From assembly GCA_036897485.1 (NCBI GenBank), contig JAYMTF010000393.1, positions 1-37,472 on the forward strand: a stretch of DNA of 37,472 nucleotides, in the 5' to 3' direction. Made by a program: the position numbers and the translations under genes. The DNA comes from Pelargonium nanum. Taxonomy: Eukaryota; Streptophyta; Magnoliopsida; Geraniales; Geraniaceae. Below are positions 34,922 through 37,472 of the stretch, piece after piece. The notes under the pieces are model-generated. The model did no database searches and was not told the origin of the DNA. It saw only the letters and a list, made by a program, of their open reading frames with translations. Within the stretch, counting starts at the first letter, position 1; each line of letters starts with the position of its first letter.

Positions 34922-35854
34922 TTTGATAAGTATATATGGTTTTGGAACTTGAAATTTGGTCTGGTTTTGATGATATTGTTGATGATCTTGAGTAGTTGAT
35001 TGAGATTTTATGGTGCTATGTACAATATAATGAAGATTTGATTTTTGAGAATCTTTTTCTTTTCTTTTCTTTATGTTTCTTTTTTGTGTTCATGGTTTTG
35101 CTTTGTTTAGAGGTTGCTTTTTGACTACTGTTTTATGTTTCTTTCCTTCTCCTCCTCCTTTCTCATTGTCACCACTTTTCTTTTTGAAACTTGGAATCTG
35201 GTTCCTTTTTTTTCCTTATGAAAAGTATTGACAATTTGCAAATATGTGAGTTGAAGATAGAGATGGATTCTTGGTCCTACCATGAGGAACATGTGATTGT
35301 TTCATCATGTGGTTTGGACAATCCAAATTAGTTAAACATGTGTTTTTTTATTTATTAAATCAATTAAACATGTGTTAAAATAACATTATGTACCAAATAG
35401 TCCAAATTCAAATTACAAACCCCATAATTTTATCTGTATATCTTAGCTCCTTTGTATTTAAAATAACATTGGTTTAAGAAGTCCACTTTATATTTAGAAG
35501 AACACCCGGACTCGAGGGGCCCATAACTCCCATTTCGACGGAAGCGGGAATGAGAATAATTTTAGGCGAATGGAGTGGAGATGGGGAGAGAAAAGAATTC
35601 GCTCTTTGAACGGGGACAGAGACATTGAGGTCAATTCATGCTCTGCCCGCGATTTTCCCCTCAATTTTACTCGTATACATTTCGTATTTAGTAGTGTTTG
35701 TAAATATATTAATTTATTTTTCTCTGTCTTGAATAATTAATGACTTCCTACATTATATATGAATTATTTTTTTTATTTTTTTATCATATTATCATGAATT
35801 TGTATTATAAATTGTTTTTACTTATTATGTAATATGATAATAATAAAAAAAATT

Positions 35855-35985
35855 GTCCCCTAGGAGATGACGCAATGGTCAAGACACACATCTCTATGTG
35901 GGAGGTCGGGTTCAATTCCCATTGCGTCGGGTGGGGTGAGATTTTGGGTTAAAAGGAAAGAGTTACCCCATATTGTGTAGCTCAA
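35855..35985 (+). mobile_element. tRNA-derived SINE, copy 2 (older)
   Basis: It aligns end to end with the SINE at 7691-7841: shared CGCAATGGTCAA, CCCATTGCGTCGGGTGGGGT, TTTGGGTTAAAA and TGTGTAGCTCAA. The B box GTTCAATTC (35910-35918) is intact; the A box TGACGCAATGG (35868-35878) has A in place of the invariant G at its third position. No poly(A) tail or clear target duplication remains, so it is older than copy 1 and probably silent. Confidence 0.82.
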
Positions 35986-36842
35986 CTGATAAAAATCAGA
36001 GATTGAATCATAATTTGAAAATAACGGGATTCTGGTATAGACAAAAACTCGACAAAGAAAGAGTGGGGATGAAAATTATTTCCCGATAAAAAGTAAGATA
36101 TAAACGAAGGGGAAAGAGACAAGAGCAATAATGCAAAATTGGCACCCACCACCATGTTGCAATTTCTATCGTGAGGGGCTCTCAATTGAACAAGATTAAC
36201 TATTTTATTCATGTGGACAAGAAATAAACTAATACTACTTCATATAAATGAAAATATATCAGTCATAATTAGCGGGTCAGTTTAACATTCAATACGATAT
36301 GTTTAGGGTAAAGTTGGCAATGCACTTAAAGCCTCAATTTTGTATTTATGATACTACATTTTCTAAAACTAAGCATTCCTACTTATATTGTCTTCTACAC
36401 ATAAAAGCACTAAAAATAGTCATTTACTTACTCTTGGAAGGAAAAAAACTGTAGCATTATTTTCGTGGGCCTGCACTTGTGCTAGGATTTGATGTAGTAG
36501 ACAACGGTCCACTTTATCTTTACTAGATGTGGTGGGTTTCAGAAACTAAATAATGACTATACATTGGTTTTGCCTCCATTTTTTTTCTTATTTAGGAAAA
36601 GAGATGTATAAAGTTTGAAGGTGTCAACCCAAATACGAGTTTGAAATACAATTTCAGTCATTCGAAAGCGTAGACCATTGCCCAAATGGAGGTGAAAAAG
36701 AGGGTTACAAGCCGAGTAATTAGATATTCAAATTTAGGTCATGAAATCCGCCACACGGTAGCCTTTTTTACTCGCTTGTAATAGAATAAACTCCTCGAAA
36801 CGGTAAATTCATCTGTACACTCAAATATTAAAGATCTCAATA

Positions 36843-37345
36843 AATGAGAACAACAATTATGGATAAATAAAACATCCCCTTCAACAACAATTACTTTTAC
36901 CACCCAATGACTCAGCTAGACGATACTCAATATAATTAAAACCTCATAACTAAGCAAGCCCCCCTCTCTTAATTTCACCCCACCACAGGGTATCCCCAAC
37001 ATCGCATAATTCTAAAATAGATTTGAACAACTATCACGCATGTGTTAGTCTTAATCCAAATAGGTGGAAAAGGGATCCAGAAGGTGATAATACTATTGCA
37101 ACAATAAAACTTGAGGGGACCGGTGAATCAGTTAAAGATATAAAACTTGAGGGCACGTCTCATAGAATTGATGACTACTAAATTTGGATGTTCAGTGATG
37201 TATGAGAATAACAATTATGCAAGTATAAAAATGAAATATTAGAACTAGTATTCACCTAAATAATAATTTTCTTACAACCTAATTATGACCCTCCTAGACA
37301 TAGGCTCAATCTAAACCCTCATAACTCAACAATACTAACTTGTTT
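36843..37345. repeat. degenerate direct duplication, period about 357 bp
   Basis: The segment 36843-36960 resembles 37200-37340: AATGAGAACAACAATTATG against TATGAGAATAACAATTATG at the left, and AAAACCTCATAACTAAGCAA against AAACCCTCATAACTCAACAA at the right, with weaker similarity between. A shorter AAAACTTGAGGG motif also occurs twice at about 37107-37155. The identity is low enough that this is an old duplication. Confidence 0.45.
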
Positions 37346-37357
37346 TCTTGGAACTAT

Positions 37358-37472
37358 CACTACAAGAAAAAGCCTTATCAGGGACGGAATTCAGTGACGG
37401 ACTGAATCCGTCGCTGATCAGCGACGGAATCAGAGACGGATTGAATCCGTCGCTGATCAGCGACGGAATCAG
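37358..37472 (+). mobile_element. CACTA (En/Spm) transposon terminus, continues past the window
   Basis: The terminus CACTACAAGAAAA (37358-37370) is the canonical plant CACTA end. It is followed by subterminal repeats with a 39-bp period built on GCGACGGAATCAG; each unit holds a 22-bp perfect palindrome (37407-37428 and 37446-37467) centred on CGCTGATCAGCG. Such repeats bind the element's TNPA-like protein. The expected 3-bp target duplication would be TAT at 37355-37357. The other end and any transposase genes lie outside the window, so whether it is autonomous is unknown. Confidence 0.88.

Larger units (their letters stand above)
34922..37357. other. intergenic region right of the CHUP1-like gene
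   Basis: The left 300-400 bp (T/C-rich on the plus strand, so A/G-rich on the sense strand) are the probable leader and promoter of the CHUP1-like gene. A SINE copy lies at 35855-35985. On either side of it, at about 35510-35660 and 36020-36120, G-rich GGGATGAAAAT-like and GGGAATGAGAAT-like sequence suggests one older element split by the SINE, but I cannot fix its ends. A degenerate duplication occupies 36843-37345. No gene is visible. Confidence 0.5.

Noticed and set aside
1..37472. CRISPR arrays, operons, phage or bacterial systems.
   Set aside because: No regularly spaced repeats of that kind exist, and all genes are intron-bearing or plant-specific.

Overview
The window is nuclear DNA of a flowering plant, most likely a eudicot. 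Genes carry many GT-AG introns, intergenic DNA is AT-rich and full of transposon debris, and every recognisable protein is a plant family member (ATL RING-H2, PLATZ, plant VPS37, plant PABP, Cactin, CHUP1-like). I cannot name the species.

Layout: (1) 1-641, 3' part of an ATL-type RING-H2 ubiquitin ligase gene, plus strand, cut by the window edge. (2) 3742-4740, a complete three-exon PLATZ zinc-binding transcription factor gene, minus strand, 212 aa, with a cluster of ACGT-core (G-box/ABRE-like) sites upstream. (3) 4741-13236, 8.5 kb of gene-poor AT-rich DNA holding a tRNA-derived SINE with a perfect 16-bp target duplication, a poly(A)-tail-only insertion and an old hAT-like remnant. (4) 13237-16218, a seven-exon VPS37 (ESCRT-I) gene, plus strand, 236 aa. 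(5) 16219-20284, repeats and no gene. (6) 20285-24611, a ten-exon poly(A)-binding protein gene, plus strand, 627 aa. (7) 24612-26284, a Mutator-like MITE and the promoter of the next gene. (8) 26285-33009, a thirteen-exon Cactin gene, plus strand, 683 aa, with a 695-bp hAT-type MITE in intron 7. (9) 33377-34921, a two-exon CHUP1-like coiled-coil protein gene, minus strand, 429 aa, convergent with Cactin and with a 136-bp Mutator-like MITE in its intron. (10) 34922-37472, intergenic, with a second SINE copy and the terminus of a CACTA transposon running off the right edge.

The genes do not form a pathway. They are unrelated loci: protein ubiquitination, transcription, endosomal sorting, mRNA tail binding, splicing, and organelle or cytoskeleton anchoring. 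All splice models were built by hand and every junction keeps frame. What stands out is the record of small non-autonomous insertions, several with exact target-site duplications and three lying inside introns close to splice donors or within long introns. I found no novel multi-gene system.
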